DNA of 64,000 nucleotides from Elephas maximus indicus (GCF_024166365.1 NC_064826.1:22530001-22594000), one strand, 5' to 3'; counted from the first letter of the stretch, positions 34,007-45,568 are shown. The notes: a model not told the origin generated them from the sequence alone. A program made the numbers and translations.

Positions 34007-34048
34007 TGTGTGTGTATACACATGTGCATGCGCACACACACACACACG
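34007..34048 (+). repeat. Alternating purine-pyrimidine microsatellite
   Basis: (TG)n, 'tatacacatgtgcatgcg' and (CA)n in succession, able to form Z-DNA or a small hairpin. Confidence 0.9.
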
Positions 34049-35965
34049 TAAATATATACTATATTTTTATGCAGATAATGCACACCCTCTGTGTTTGCTA
34101 GCTGCTCCCGCCCTCTGAGGCATCCTCACAGGCACCTCCGTGCCAATCCTCTCCCAAATGCTGCTGTAAGAAAATCGGCATAGCACGCTTACGAAAATAC
34201 TTCGCAGGAGGGAGAGTTCGGCCAGCAAACAATCACAGAAGGCGCGTGTTATTTGCGTGAAAATGCAGTATGTATGGATATATATAAAATTTCTCAAGTA
34301 GAAAACATTTAAAACCCTACAGCTACATTTTCTCATCCCTCTACGCAGTTTGTCTGAAACATAATTTATGTGTAGTAGGAGACATGGTGCAAATGATACT
34401 ATTCAGTTAAGTCAGCCCATAGGCTGAAAATAAAACCCCAATTTCTCCCAGGCAATTTACTGGTAATCTGTGGGAAAAATACACACATATGTAAATATAT
34501 ATGTGTAAATATATCTATATATACACATATATGTATATATATAGATGAGCGAGAGGCAGAGAAAGAATTGTCTCAAAAAATTTGGTCCACATTTTAATGC
34601 ATAACTAATATTGTCATAAGACACTTGTTTGAACAGTTTTGTCAAAAGTAATCCGCTTTCCATTTAAGAGAAATATATCTACCCTTGATTATAAATTTAA
34701 TTTCTATTAAATAGTTTTATTTTTTCCTTGTGTAATAGTTTTCCACCTCAACACCCACTTACTTCTTTTATTTAAATGTGAAATTTGTGAGTCAAACATG
34801 GTAAATGGTATAAAATGCAAAATTATCCTTCATTCATTACACTGCAGTTTTATTCGTTTCCATAACAGCCTTCATGGTGGGAAAGTATTGACTTTAAGCC
34901 AATTAATTCAGAAACGATACCTAACACACAGTGCTGGGGTGACCTCTTCTATGGCTCACCACTTGTAAGCATGGGTGAGCCTCAAAGAAATTTTGTTAAG
35001 AACTGAAAATTTGAAAAATGGGGTTAAAAGAAGCAGGTAGAGATTTGTACCAGGAGGAGAGTTTGGGAGGTGAAAGGAAGTTGTCTGGAAAGGAGGAAAG
35101 GGAGAAGTCATGGCTTCATGCAGCAGAGTTGGCAGAAAATAAAGGAATGTGGGCCTCAGAGGCCCAAGCAGCATAATTAGATCTGACTTGCATACGATAT
35201 TGAGGTATTTAACCTATGTCAGTAGTTCCAAAAGACTATCAAAGGATAAAAGTGGTTAATTGTTTGCAACAAGCCCTCTGGTTAAAAGCCACTTTCAAAC
35301 TGATGTAAAATATTACACAGCTCAACATAGGATGTGTTTCTTAGTCATTCCCTGATATATCCTAGATCACAGAAGAGGTTTTCTGCTCATGAACTACTAT
35401 AAAAAAAAAATACTATAGATTTACATTTATTTACTCAACACATAGTTTTCTGAAAAAAGGAGTTGCAAAATAAATTTATATAATTGAAATAATTGTTTAA
35501 AACATTACGGGAACTCTCAATTTAAAAGAAACCAAATAGTTATTCCTTGATTTGATAATTCTGTAAGTTTAACTATACTAGGTTGTAAAAAGAGGCAAAC
35601 ACAAAGCAAAGATGCAAGAGCTCTGGGAAAAGATAGTGAGACAACGGAAGAATGTTTAAAATGGGGGAAGGAGAAGATACACACACACATATATTTGTCG
35701 GCATATGCAAAATATCTCTGAAAGATACACAAGAAACGGATAACATCAATTGCTTCTGGGAGGAGAACAAAATGGATGGAAGACAGGGACGAAGAAGGTT
35801 TTTCATTGTATATCCTTTCGTGTTTTTTGAATTTTGAACCATGTGGAAGTGTTATCTACTCCTTCCCCACAAAAGACGATGCTAAAGACTGTCTTTATGG
35901 CTTTGGTACTAGATGCTGTTTGGCTTTGTGTGAAAAACAGATCATTCATTTCATTTATCTGTAAC
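34049..35965. other. Unique AT-rich sequence, about 1.9 kb, no gene seen
   Basis: No transposon is recognised. Includes an AT-rich microsatellite at 34482-34542. A purine-rich stretch occurs near 35030-35110. Frames of 60-90 codons lack motifs. Confidence 0.4.
34482..34542. repeat. AT-rich microsatellite
   Basis: 'atatatatgtgtaaatatatc' and related TA/CA units in mixed order, partly self-complementary. Confidence 0.88.
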
Positions 35966-35976
35966 TATTCATTGGA

Positions 35977-36168
35977 GGAGTCCCTGGGTGTTGCCGATAG
36001 TTGACCTGTTCAGCCCCTAACTGAAAGGTTGAAAGCTCAAATCCACTCAGTGGCACCTTGGAAGAAAGGCCTGGTGATCTACGTCCAAAAAATCAGCCAT
36101 TGGAAACCCTATGGAGCACATTTCTACCTGATACAGGAGTCAGAGTTGATTAGACAGCAACTGGTTTT
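35977..36168 (+). mobile_element. AfroSINE, long type
   Basis: 'ggagtccctgggtgttgccgatagttgacc', 'ggaagaaaggcctggtgatctacg', end 'gattagacagcaactgg'. TATTCATTGGA (35966-35976) and TATTTATTGGA (36169-36179) flank it. Confidence 0.93.
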
Positions 36169-36179
36169 TATTTATTGGA

Positions 36180-36642
36180 TGTCTGTCATGTGCCAGCTAC
36201 TGTTTCCAGCACTAGGTTGATCACAGAGGACCTCTCTGAGGCTGGGACCAGTGGGTGAGAGAAGCTGGGCGTACAGATTCAGTGGTCAGTATGTGTGTGT
36301 TTATGGTGTTAAGTGCATATTAGCACATCCTTCCAACTCTGGGCCCTTCACCATTGATCCATGTCTTGGGGGAAGGCATGATTTGCATTTCACCAGGGGG
36401 CAGACAGCTGTGAACTATCAAGCCATGTCTGGATCCTATTGGTCATATTCTCAGGATGGCTGCTCCATGTAGCCCCCATGAACACCAGTGTTAACCCTGA
36501 GAAGGAGCATTTTTAGTCTCCCCTCAGAGAGGCAGGCTCCAGGTATTCTTCCCCAAAGCTAGGGAGGAAGTTCACAAGGAAGAGAAGAAAGGAAGTTCTG
36601 GCTTCATGCTCAGACTCACCTGTATGGATGCTACCTTTGCAT
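36180..36642. other. Unique sequence, no gene seen
   Basis: No repeat or coding signal is recognised. Confidence 0.35.
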
Positions 36643-36655
36643 GGGGGAGGGCATA

Positions 36656-37032
36656 TTGTTGTTGTTAGCTGCCATCGAGTCAGTTCCAACTCACAGCAGC
36701 CCTATGTACAACAGAACAAAACGTTGCCCAGTCCTACGTCATCCTTACAATCGTTACTATGCTTGAGCCCACTGTTGCAGCCACTGTGTCAATCCCTCTC
36801 GTTGAGGGTCTTCCTCTTTTCTGCTGACCCAGTACTTTACCAAGCATGATGTCCTTCTTTATGGACTGATCCTTCGTGAAAACATGTCCAAAGTATGTAA
36901 GACGCAGTCTCACCATCCTTGCTTCTAAGGAGCATGCTGGTTGTACTTCTTCCAAGACAGATTTGTTTGTTCTTTTGGCAGCTCATGGTATATTCAATAT
37001 TCTTTGTCAACACCATAATTCAAAGGCGTCAA
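36656..37032 (-). mobile_element. RTE LINE 3' end, antisense, with perfect target duplication
   Basis: 'ttgttgttgttagctgccatcgagtcag' to 'caacaccataattcaaaggcgtc'. GGGGGAGGGCATA at 36643-36655 and 37033-37045 is a perfect 13-bp duplication. The remnant frame 36734-36955 encodes the C-terminal block YFGHVFTKDQSIKKDIMLGK. Confidence 0.95.
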
Positions 37033-37118
37033 GGGGGAGGGCATAGTCCTCATTAATTTGAAGATTTTGGAGACATTTAATGAGACCAGGTGGGTTATGG
37101 AAATAGCTGGTAAAATAA

Positions 37119-37466
37119 TGCTTATTGTTGTTAGTTGCCCCTGAGTCAGCTCTGACTCATGACGACCTCATGTATAACAGAATGAAACACTGCCCGGTCC
37201 TGTGTCATCCTCATGATTGTTGAGCCCATCGTTGCAGCCACCATGTCAATCCATCTCATAGTTTCCCTTGTTTTTGCTCACCCTCCACTTTACCAAACAT
37301 GATGTCTTTTTCTAGTGACTGGTCTTTCCTGATGCCATGCCCAAAGGAAGCAAGTCAAAGTCTCACTATCCTCACTTCTAAGGAGCATTTTGGCTGAACT
37401 CCCTCCAAAGCTGATTCGTTTGTCCTTTTGGTAGTCCACGGTATAGTCAATATTCTTCGCCGACAT
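37119..37466 (-). mobile_element. RTE LINE 3' end, antisense
   Basis: 'attgttgttagttgcccctgagtcagctctgac' to 'ggtagtccacggtatagtcaatattcttcgccgac'. 'taatgct' occurs on both sides. A second RTE insertion lies within 90 bp of the previous one. Confidence 0.9.
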
Positions 37467-37559
37467 AAGTAATGCTGGAGGTACAGATTTTTTTGTCCCC
37501 CCATCAAAGTTTCTTTTTTAGAGTACGTCATTTGATTTAGAATGTTTTCCTGCTTTATT

Positions 37560-37765
37560 TAGCAAGCTTTCACGTGTCAGGTACTGCTCTAGGTGCTTCC
37601 ATATTCATTTGATTCTCTCAATATCCTTAGTCCTGTTTTCATTTCACTGATAGTGGAACTGGGTTACACAGAGGTAGGTAACTGGCGCTTGATTACACAG
37701 CCAGTGAGCACAGCGCAGGGTTTCAAGCCAGCCAGGCAGGCTGGCTCCAGAGTCCCTTTTGATTT
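37560..37765 (-). mobile_element. MIR SINE
   Basis: Antisense: 'tttcacgtgtcaggtactgctctaggtgctt', 'atagtggaactgggttacacagaggtaggtaac', 'ttacacagccagtgagc', and 'aggctggctccagagtcc'. Confidence 0.88.
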
Positions 37766-38414
37766 ATCCATTTAATGCTACTACATTAGCAAAGGAATAC
37801 ATTTACACTTTTATATTTTCCATCTCAAAGGATTTCAGTTCAATCTGAATATTGATGTAAACATCTTTAGGAAAATAATAATTGAACAATAGCAAGGGCC
37901 AGCATTTAGATTACATTACAATTAGGAGGGGGATAGAGAAGGAAGTTTATTAGCTTGTATATTCAATGAGAAAATTTGACCTGGCTTAATTCAATTTTCC
38001 AGATGAATCAAAAAAAAAAAAGGAACACAGTAATATTTTACCTCACTCTTCTCTTATTTGATAAACATATTAACACAATGCAATTTTGTCTGATTTGGCC
38101 ATGAAAGTTTAATGGTTATGCTCATCATACAGACGCTGTGGAACAGGGCACAGAGGGTGATGGGCGCAAGGTCCTCATTCAACAGCCTGGCGTTTACCTG
38201 CGCCGTAAAACAAGTTTTACCCTATTGCACCATTACATTTTATCCAGGCAAGATTAGCAAGTACAATGGCCTGTAAAGAAAAATTAACTTTCAGTAAAGA
38301 TATCAGGAATGAAGTAAAATATGGGAAGTGGCTGCCTTTGCTGCTGGATCCCTAAAAGTACCACAAAGTTCTAGTAGTAAACTTCCTTAGAAACACGGAC
38401 ACACAGACACACAC
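37766..38414. other. Unique sequence, no gene seen
   Basis: No repeat is recognised, apart from short A runs. No coding signal. Confidence 0.4.
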
Positions 38415-38593
38415 ACACAATTTCTTTGCTCCAGCTGTTCCCCTGCCTGCAATGCTCTGCCTCTAGCTCCCTCTCTCCTTTCCCTCCCTCAAGTCTCAAT
38501 TTCTCAAAGAGCCCTACCTTGCCCCACTTCCCACCCCTGCTATTCTGATTCATTTACCCCACTTTTATGTATTCTTTTTTTAATAACATATAT

Positions 38594-38795
38594 CAGCCCT
38601 GGTGTCACAGTGGTTATGTGCTCGGCTGGTAACTGAAAGGTTGGCAGTTCAAACCCACCAGCTGCTCCATGGGAGAAAGATGTGGCAGTCTGCTTCAGCA
38701 AAGATTACAGCGTTGGAAACCATATCGGGCAGTTCTACTCTGTCCCATAGGGTCTCTGTGAGTCGGACTATACTCGATGGCAAGTTTTTTTTTTA
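38594..38795 (+). mobile_element. AfroSINE, short type with insert
   Basis: 'cagccctggtgtcacagtggttatg', 'tccatgggagaaagatgtggcag', end 'tatactcgatggcaag' then T-run. Inside the L2. Confidence 0.92.
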
Positions 38796-38941
38796 ATCCA
38801 TGGTGTAATTTACCTCTTCATTTTATTTACTGTTTATTATCTAGCTCCCCTTTCTAAAACGCAAGCTCCGTGAGTGCAAGGACTTTGTTTCTCTTGCTGA
38901 TGGGCCCCAAGGCTCTAGAACGAGTGTTCAGTACATAGCTA

Positions 38942-39141
38942 CCATTTGCCATTGAATATACCCCAACTCATGGTAACCCTGTGTGTGTCAGAGTAAAACT
39001 GTGCTCCACAAGGTTTTCAGTGAGTGATTTTTCAGAGGTAGGTTGCCAGGTCTTTATTCTGAGGCACCTCTGGGTGGACTCAAACCTCCAACATTTTGGC
39101 TAGAGCTGAGTAGATTAACCATTTGTACCACCCAGGGACTC
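38942..39141 (-). mobile_element. AfroSINE, long type
   Basis: Antisense: 'ccatttgccattgaatataccccaactcatgg' to 'atttgtaccacccagggact'. TCAGTACATAGCTA (38928-38941) and TCAGTGCATAGCTA (39142-39155) are the target duplication within the L2. Confidence 0.95.
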
Positions 39142-39364
39142 TCAGTGCATAGCTAGTGCTCAGTAAATATTTGTTGAATTCATGGTTGAATTAATTGAGC
39201 AACCACATTACAGAAATTATTATTTTTGGTTGACTCACATTCTTTTATTAAAAGAATTGGTGTTTCAGAGGAGTCTAATATATTCTAATTTAAACATTTA
39301 ATTTTACTCTCTTGTCTTACCCAGTGTGCACTGAAATAAAGCAAAAAAACAAAAAACAAAAAAC

Positions 39365-39530
39365 CCACACCTGTTACTGTCAAAGGCAACCCTATACGTT
39401 ACAGGGCAGAACCGAGCTCCGTAGGGTTTTCCTGGCTATAATATTTATAGGAGCAGATTACCAGGGCTTTCTTCTGCAGCAGCCTTGGGTGGGATGAACC
39501 ACCAACCTTCTGAGCACCAACTTTTTGCAT
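39365..39530 (-). mobile_element. AfroSINE, diverged
   Basis: Antisense: 'cctgttactgtcaaaggcaaccctatacg', 'tagggttttcctggctataat', 'gagcagattaccagggctttcttctgc'. Confidence 0.82.
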
Positions 39531-39934
39531 CCCGCTCCCACCCCAGGGGTCTCTGCAGTTACATGAGCATAGTTAAATGAACCATGGTCCTCTAGTAAGC
39601 TTCTAGGACTTGTCCTCTTAAAAGGGATGTCAGCAGTTCTGCCTAAGAATTTGTGGGTGCCCCATGTAGTCAAAGAGTGAGAGTACCCTCAACCTTCAAG
39701 AACATTATTTGAGAGAAAATGATCTTTAATTGTCACTTCATCGTAGGGGTCCTTGAAACTGATGTCTTTTAGTGGTGGTGGGAGGGGAATTCTTCTCGAA
39801 CCAATGAAGTCAAAGTGGGGATGGGAGGAGAGTTCTTTGCTGCTCATGAGTTGCTGAAGCAAGAAGGTCTCAATCCCTGGTGTCAGCTCTGCTCCCTGAC
39901 CCTGTGTCCCTGGATGATGTCACTTCCAGCAGTA
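39531..39934. other. Unique sequence, no gene seen
   Basis: No repeat or coding signal is recognised. Confidence 0.35.
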
Positions 39935-40120
39935 TTTAATGAGTGTTACAGAAATTATCTGTAATCTTCTTAATAATCCCGAAGCACTATGCTTCCTACT
40001 TTCTAGGTGACAAAACTGGAGCTCAGAGAGATTAAGTATCTTGCCCCAATTAAAAGGTATGACTGAGAGCCAGAGGCAGGATTTGTACCCACATCTGCCT
40101 GCATGCTTTCTTCAGGGCCA
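39935..40120 (-). mobile_element. MIR SINE
   Basis: Antisense: 'atttaatgagtgttacag', 'ctaggtgacaaaactggagctcagagagattaagtatcttgcccc', and 'agccagaggcaggatttgtaccc'. Confidence 0.88.
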
Positions 40121-40404
40121 GCCTCACATCCTCTGAAGGGGGTTACGGTTCATACAGACAGACTGGGTTACGGTTTGTCATGGTGTGATGGAGGTGACCG
40201 CACACACACTGACAGAAGCTTATGTATTTTTTTCGTGATTTTAGACTTGAATATGACCTTGTAGTTTTGAGGTCTGGGGAGGGGGTTTGTTAGAGAGAAA
40301 GGATGTTTCCAGAAAGCTCAATTACACATTCTTGATTTTGCATGTAAAATAAACTAATCTAGAGAAGAAGAGCTTGGGGTTAAGTACAAGTTGTCGATCA
40401 AAAA

Positions 40405-40613
40405 GGAGCCTTAGTGTGGAGCAGTGGTTAAGCGCTTGGCTGCTAACCAAAACGTTGGTGGTTCAAACCCACCAGCTGCTCTGTGGGAGAAAGATGTGGC
40501 AGTCTGTTTCTGTAAAGATTTACAGCCTTGGAAACCCTATGGGGCAGTTCTGCTCTGTCCTGTAGGGTTGCTGTGAGTTGGAATCCACTCGATGGCAGTG
40601 GGTTTGACTTGGT
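40405..40613 (+). mobile_element. AfroSINE, short type with insert
   Basis: 'ggagccttagtgtggagcagtggttaag', 'tctgtgggagaaagatgtggcagtctg', end 'gaatccactcgatggcagtgggtttg'. TTGTCGATCAAAAA (40391-40404) and TTGTAGATCAAAAA (40614-40627) flank it. Confidence 0.95.
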
Positions 40614-40699
40614 TTGTAGATCAAAAACGAAATGTAGAAAGCAATACGACATTCAATTTTGTTTCTATTTTTAGGTTCTGTTCACCCAACATCTCTTAA

Positions 40700-41010
40700 G
40701 GTACTGTTTCTCAGTTTTGAGTGTGTCTAAGAATTTCCAGGGGAATCTGAGAATCTGCTTTTGTAAAGATTACAGCCTAGAAAACCCTATGGGGGTGGTT
40801 CTACTCTGTCACATGGGGTCCTATGAGTCTGAATCAACTGGAAGGCACTTAACAACAACAATAACAACATGTTAAAATACAGATTCCTAGGCTCCACCCC
40901 AGAGGTGCTGGTTGGGTAAGTCTGTGGGTAGGGCCCAGAAATATGTGTGCTAAAGAAGCTCTTCAGTGGCTTAGAAGCAGGTGAGCTGAAAGTCACACCC
41001 AGAAACCTTG
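40700..41010. mobile_element. MER5-like hAT transposon split by an AfroSINE
   Basis: 'actgtttctcagttttgagtg', 'gaatttccaggggaatctg', then the SINE, then 'gttaaaatacagattcctaggctccaccccagag' and 'gtagggcccagaaatatgtg', the MER5A-type arrangement. Confidence 0.65.
40750..40870 (+). mobile_element. AfroSINE 3' half
   Basis: 'tctgcttttgtaaagattacagcctagaaaaccctatg' to 'caactggaaggcacttaacaacaacaataac'. Head missing; it lies inside the MER5-like element. Confidence 0.88.
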
Positions 41011-41416
41011 CCCTAATGCCTGTAAGTGAAAAACAAGTAGATTAATACTTGTAGAGTCCCTAAAATGTTCAATGTTTCAGTTTTATATCTTTTTCTCTAA
41101 AAATGGAGGATTCTGTCAAATTAAGACATTCAAATTGGCTTAACTGCTTCCTCTAAGGACCCTTTGCCATTTGGCTGGTAAGTGATTGGAACCGGCTGAC
41201 AGGGACACAGCCCTTGGGTGCAACATGCCTTCTGACAATATTCCTTGACTTAAAATGCAAGTGCGATGCAAACCTCCCTCGAGGAGCTCTCTGTAAATGA
41301 ACTACCACAATTATTCTCACAACTGTAGTTTAGATTAAACTGTAGCTTCTTCAGCATCTGTATCCCCAGGTTGTCTCCCAAGTCTCACAACTTATGAATA
41401 GTCTAGAGGGGTGGAA
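41011..41416. other. Unique sequence, no gene seen
   Basis: No repeat or coding signal is recognised. Confidence 0.35.
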
Positions 41417-41592
41417 GAATCCCTGGGTGAGGCAAACGGTTAAGCTTGGCTGCCAACTGAAAGGTTAGAGGTTCAAGTCCACCCACAGGTGCCTTGAAAG
41501 AAAGGCCTGGAGACCTACTTCTGAAAAATCAGCCACTGAAATACTCTATGGAGCACAATTCTGCTCTGCCAACTGGTTGGTTGGTTGGTATA
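41417..41592 (+). mobile_element. AfroSINE, long type, 3' end replaced by GGTT repeat
   Basis: 'gaatccctgggtgaggcaaacggttaag', 'aaagaaaggcctggagacctacttctg', then directly 'ctctgccaactggttggttggttgg'. The usual 'gtcgccatgag ... gactcgacgg' block is missing. Confidence 0.88.
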
Positions 41593-42800
41593 TGTGTAAG
41601 ACTTGACCTACGGCCAGGCCTCGGAAAAGAGTCCCGATACTATCATGGCTGATGCTAAGTCCAATGGCCTGGGCCCACTTATAACCATTCTGTGGTAGGG
41701 TAAAAAGCATTGGGCCAACATTAGGAGGCCTGTCTTCTCCAAACTCTTCTTCACACACACCAGGGAACTTTGAGCAAGTCATTTCCCTTGTCTGGGCCTC
41801 ATTTTTCTCACCATGATATGAAAGGCTTGATAAGGTCATCCCAACTTATTTTTTTCCCCAGCTCGGTGATTCTAGGTCTTGTCAAAATTTGAACTATTTA
41901 GAAACAATATTCCTGTATTTTTTATTTTTTTTTAATTTTGTTTTGTGATTTTAATTCTGTTTCTTCATTCTGGAGTGACTTTCTGGCTTTCCTTCCTGCC
42001 TTATCTCCCTCTCTCTCTCCTCTCCCCTTTCTGTTTTCTTACTCCTTTGTCTCCTTTCAGAGCCAGTCCTTATTAATTGTGGAAAACATTCCAATTTCTT
42101 CCAACAACACTTTAGAACTTTTATAAAAGAAAATCTGACTCTGACCTCATACCCCTAATTTTAGCGTATGTGTGAGAATGTGCCTGTCTGAAAATAGCTC
42201 CACAGAGGGAGCCACGCTGACAAAATGGCTGCTCTTGTCAGGTAGTAAGATAACACCTATCCTCTCTGCTGGCTGACACGGGGCAGCCCCCGAGGATGTG
42301 ATCATATCTACACGTCTGTTTCCTTAGGCGTCAACAAAATGCTCACTTGATGAATTTAGACTTGAGCACGGTGAATTATCCAAATGTTCTCATGCTAGGA
42401 CACAGTTTGCCTGAAATATTTACTGATTTGAGGGAATATTTTGGCTTTGCATAAACGTGGTGGTAGGGAAGAGGGCGGCTCCTCCTAACCTGTGGTGGCT
42501 GGAGCACCATCCAGTAACACCCAGGTTCCTCTGGGAGTTTTCCACCTCAAGGCACTGCTGTGACACCGTCCTCCTTGAGCTGCCACATCTGACAGGATCA
42601 CACCTCGGAGTACAGCAGCTGGAGGCCCCACACATGGTGCTAAAATAGTATCAGAATTGAGGTGAAAGATTTAATTTTAGAATTTTAAGAGCTAGTCTTC
42701 TTCCCCCTGCCCCAAAGTCTGAGATCAAGTTGTTACTTACCGTCTTTTTTTTTCTGCTGTCAGCAAAGCTCTTTCCTGTCATTCATCAGGATATAGTAAC
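41593..42800. other. Unique sequence, about 1.2 kb, no gene seen
   Basis: Includes a pyrimidine-rich tract at 41990-42050 with (CT)n. A 97-codon minus frame begins in the SINE and is not called. Confidence 0.4.
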
Positions 42801-42812
42801 ATATTTGCAATA

Positions 42813-43250
42813 CAAAAAACCAAACCCATTGCCTCCCAGTGGATTCTGACTCATGGAGAACCCATGTGTTACTGAGTAGGAATGAGCTCTGTAGGATTTT
42901 CTTAGCTGTAAGCTGTATGGAAACAGATTGTCAGGCCTTCCTTCCATGGCGCCACCGGGTAGATTCGAACCTCCAACTTTTTGGTTAGTAAGTGAGTGCA
43001 AACCACTTGCACCACCCAAAGCAAAAGAAAAAAAACCAACCTGAACCGATTCCAACTCATAGCAACCCTACAGGACAGAGTAGAACTCTCCCTAGGGTTT
43101 CCCAGGCTGTAAATATTTACAGAAGCAGACTGTGCCACATCTTTCTCCTGCGGAGCTGCTGGTGGGTTTGAACCGCTGACCTTTTGGTTAGTAGCCAAGC
43201 ACTTAACCATTGCACCACCAGGGCTCCTCCCTTGCATCACCTAGGGACCT
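42813..43250 (-). mobile_element. AfroSINE (outer), interrupted by another AfroSINE
   Basis: Antisense from 'aaaaccaaacccattgcctcccagtgg' to 'cacttgcaccacc' (43016), resuming 'tagggacct' (43242-43250). ATATTTGCAATA (42801-42812) and ATATTTGCAGTA (43251-43262) flank the whole unit. Confidence 0.93.
43017..43230 (-). mobile_element. AfroSINE (inner), nested
   Basis: Antisense: 'aaccaacctgaaccgattccaactcatagc' to 'cttaaccattgcaccaccagggctcc'. CTTGCACCACC (43006-43016) and CTTGCATCACC (43231-43241) are its own target duplication. Confidence 0.93.
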
Positions 43251-43262
43251 ATATTTGCAGTA

Positions 43263-43926
43263 TAGACTACTTAAGTCAGTTTAACACTAAAAGCCTTTCT
43301 TTGTACCAACTTCATAATATAGGAAATTATCAGTGCAGAGGTCACCTGAAGAGATTTTAAATTTAATTTGGACTTGACAGGTCATTTTGAGTTTTCAAGT
43401 GGAAACTTGAACTTTTTTTTTTAAAGACCCTTTCACCAAGGAAGCATTTCCTAACCAGTGTGCTTGTCTATCCTGATAGCCAAGTGCCATATATACAGAC
43501 CCAATGCAACCATTATTGTTCAAAGCAGAGTTTTCTATCAAGGGTCAGAGGAAGGAAAAATCTATTTGGGTGTCACATAAATTAAAAGTGACTTAATTAA
43601 GTTAAGAAAAAAACAGGGATTTATAATCAATAACCACCTGTCAAGGTTTTTAATTTAGAACTGAGAGTAGGAAATTCTATTCTGGAAGAACAACAAATAA
43701 TAAATATCCTTCTGTTCTGTAAAATGTCACATAAGGAGTGAGGACTGAAAGAAATGGACAAAGAATATGAGAAGAAAGGAAAATGGCAAGAAAAGAGTGG
43801 AGCTTGGAGACAAAGGTAGAGAGAGAAATGTACAGGTCCAGGAGACAGAGACAGACGTCCTTGGCCAGTCTGAACACCCCTCCCAGTTTGTAGTAACATG
43901 TCCTTGGAGGAAGATGACCAGAAAAC
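43263..43926. other. Unique sequence, no gene seen
   Basis: Purine-rich near 43745-43860. No recognised repeat or coding motif. Confidence 0.4.
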
Positions 43927-44132
43927 TAACCAGGTGCCTTGAAGTCTACTCCAACTCATAGTGACCCCATGTGTGTCGGAGTAGAAATGTGCCCCATAGG
44001 GTTTTCGATGGCAGATTTTTTGGAAGTAGATCGTTGGGCCTTTCTTCTGAGGTACCTCTGGGTGGACACGAATCTCTAACCTTTCCATGAGCAACTGAGT
44101 GTGTTAACCCTTTGCACCACCCAGGGACTCCA
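43927..44132 (-). mobile_element. AfroSINE, long type
   Basis: Antisense: 'aaccaggtgccttgaagtctactccaactcatag' to 'aaccctttgcaccacccagggactcc'. Confidence 0.92.
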
Positions 44133-45021
44133 GGGAATATTACTCCTTCTCTCCTTTTGCTCAGATCCTCACTTTACATAGTGCTTTCCGGGATCTAGAC
44201 CTGCCTTTCAGCCACTGCTCTGCATGTGGTCCCCTCTCCTGCCCCTTCCCAGGTCCGTGCTGTGGCTGCGCCTCTCCCTGCAGCGGCCGGGCAGCCCTCT
44301 GTCTGCAGCCCCTGGTCTTCTCACCAGCCTGCATACTGGCCTCAGCCACCACTTACTTTCCCACTCAAAAAACTGCACGGAAAACCTGCCCCTGGCATTG
44401 CTCCTGAATTCTAATTCTCTGTCTCCAAAAAGTGAGCTGGCATTCCGCCTTCACTTCTAATTTAAGGCAATAAAAGCAGAGGGCTGGAGACTCTTTCCCT
44501 GAACCTTCATGTTCCCTCCTTCTCTCTCTCCCTCTGCTCCTTTTTAATTCCCTTCCTTCTTCTCTTCCTCCCTCTTGAACTCTTTTCTTCAAACAATGAT
44601 CATCTCTCTCACTCTTCTCCCCTTCTGTATTTGGATATAGAACAAATGAGGAAGAAAGAAGAGGAGGAGAAAGGGGAAAATAAAATCGCTGTCAGGGACT
44701 ATACATATGGGGACAGGCAGGAAAAATGCCCTGGAGTGCTTTGTGACCATCCAGAAGTAGAAGGATGAAATTAAAGCTGTTAAAAAGCAGTGGCATCTCT
44801 GCTTACAGTTGTCTCTCCACCTCACAAACTTCTTTTTCTTATTTTAAAAGCAATAACGTGCTAACTCTTGGTTAATTGAAGAGTGCTTTATAAATGGTGG
44901 ATGCTGTCACTTGTGAAACACCTGCTCTGAGTGCCTGTTCAAGCTGCAGACTGGAATGTTTAATGCATTGCAAGTCCGCCCCGCCCCCCAGAATCTTCAA
45001 AGCACCAACTATAGACCCACC
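44133..45021. other. Unique sequence with polypyrimidine/polypurine tracts
   Basis: 44511-44630 is strongly pyrimidine-rich and 44645-44685 purine-rich on the same strand, so the two could pair or form triplex-like structure. No exon is supported. Confidence 0.4.
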
Positions 45022-45568
45022 TGTGGTAGGTAAACTATGGCAGAGCCCTGCTTCCTGGCATTCACACGCTGTGTCATCCCTCCAGCACCCCCGAGTGTGG
45101 GCTGGGTCTGGTGACTCATGTCTAATAAACAGAAGGTGTTAATGTGATGAGTAATCACTTTCGAGATCAGGCTACACATGATTGTGACTTCCATTTTCCT
45201 GGCACTCTCTCACTTGCTTACTCTGGTGAAGCCATGACCATGTTGTGAGCTGCCCTATGGAAAGGCCCACGTGACAAGGAACTGAGGGTGGCGTCCAGTC
45301 AATGGCCAGAGAGGGACTGAAGCCTCCCATCCAACAGCCAACGTCCACTGAGTGAACGTGGAAGTGAATCCTGCTCCCCCTGAGTCTTGAGATGACTTCG
45401 ACGCCAGCCAACACCCCGACTGCAGTCTTGTGATAGTCCCTGAGCTGGAAGGCCTAGGTGAGTCACACCTCCGTTCCTGCCCAACAGAAACTGTGAAGTA
45501 AGATATGTGTGCTGTTTTAAGCCGTTCAGCTTTGGGGTAATTTGTTACACAGCAGTGGATAGCTAATC
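45022..45568 (+). mobile_element. MaLR-type LTR
   Basis: 'tgtggtaggtaaactatggcagagcc' at the start, 'gttgtgagctgccctatggaaaggcccacgtgacaaggaactgag' in the middle, and 'ctgttttaagccgttcagctttggggtaatttgttacacagcagtgg' at the end, as in ERVL-MaLR LTRs. No clear 5-bp duplication was found, so ends are approximate. Confidence 0.78.

Larger units (their letters stand above)
38415..39200 (+). mobile_element. L2 LINE 3' end split by two AfroSINEs
   Basis: Pieces read 'tttgctccagctgttcccctgcctgcaatgctctgcc', 'aaagagccctaccttgccccac', 'aaaacgcaagctccgtgagtgcaaggactttgtttc', and 'tgctcagtaaatatttgttgaattcatgg', the ordered L2 3' end. AfroSINEs interrupt at 38594-38795 and 38942-39141. Confidence 0.85.
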
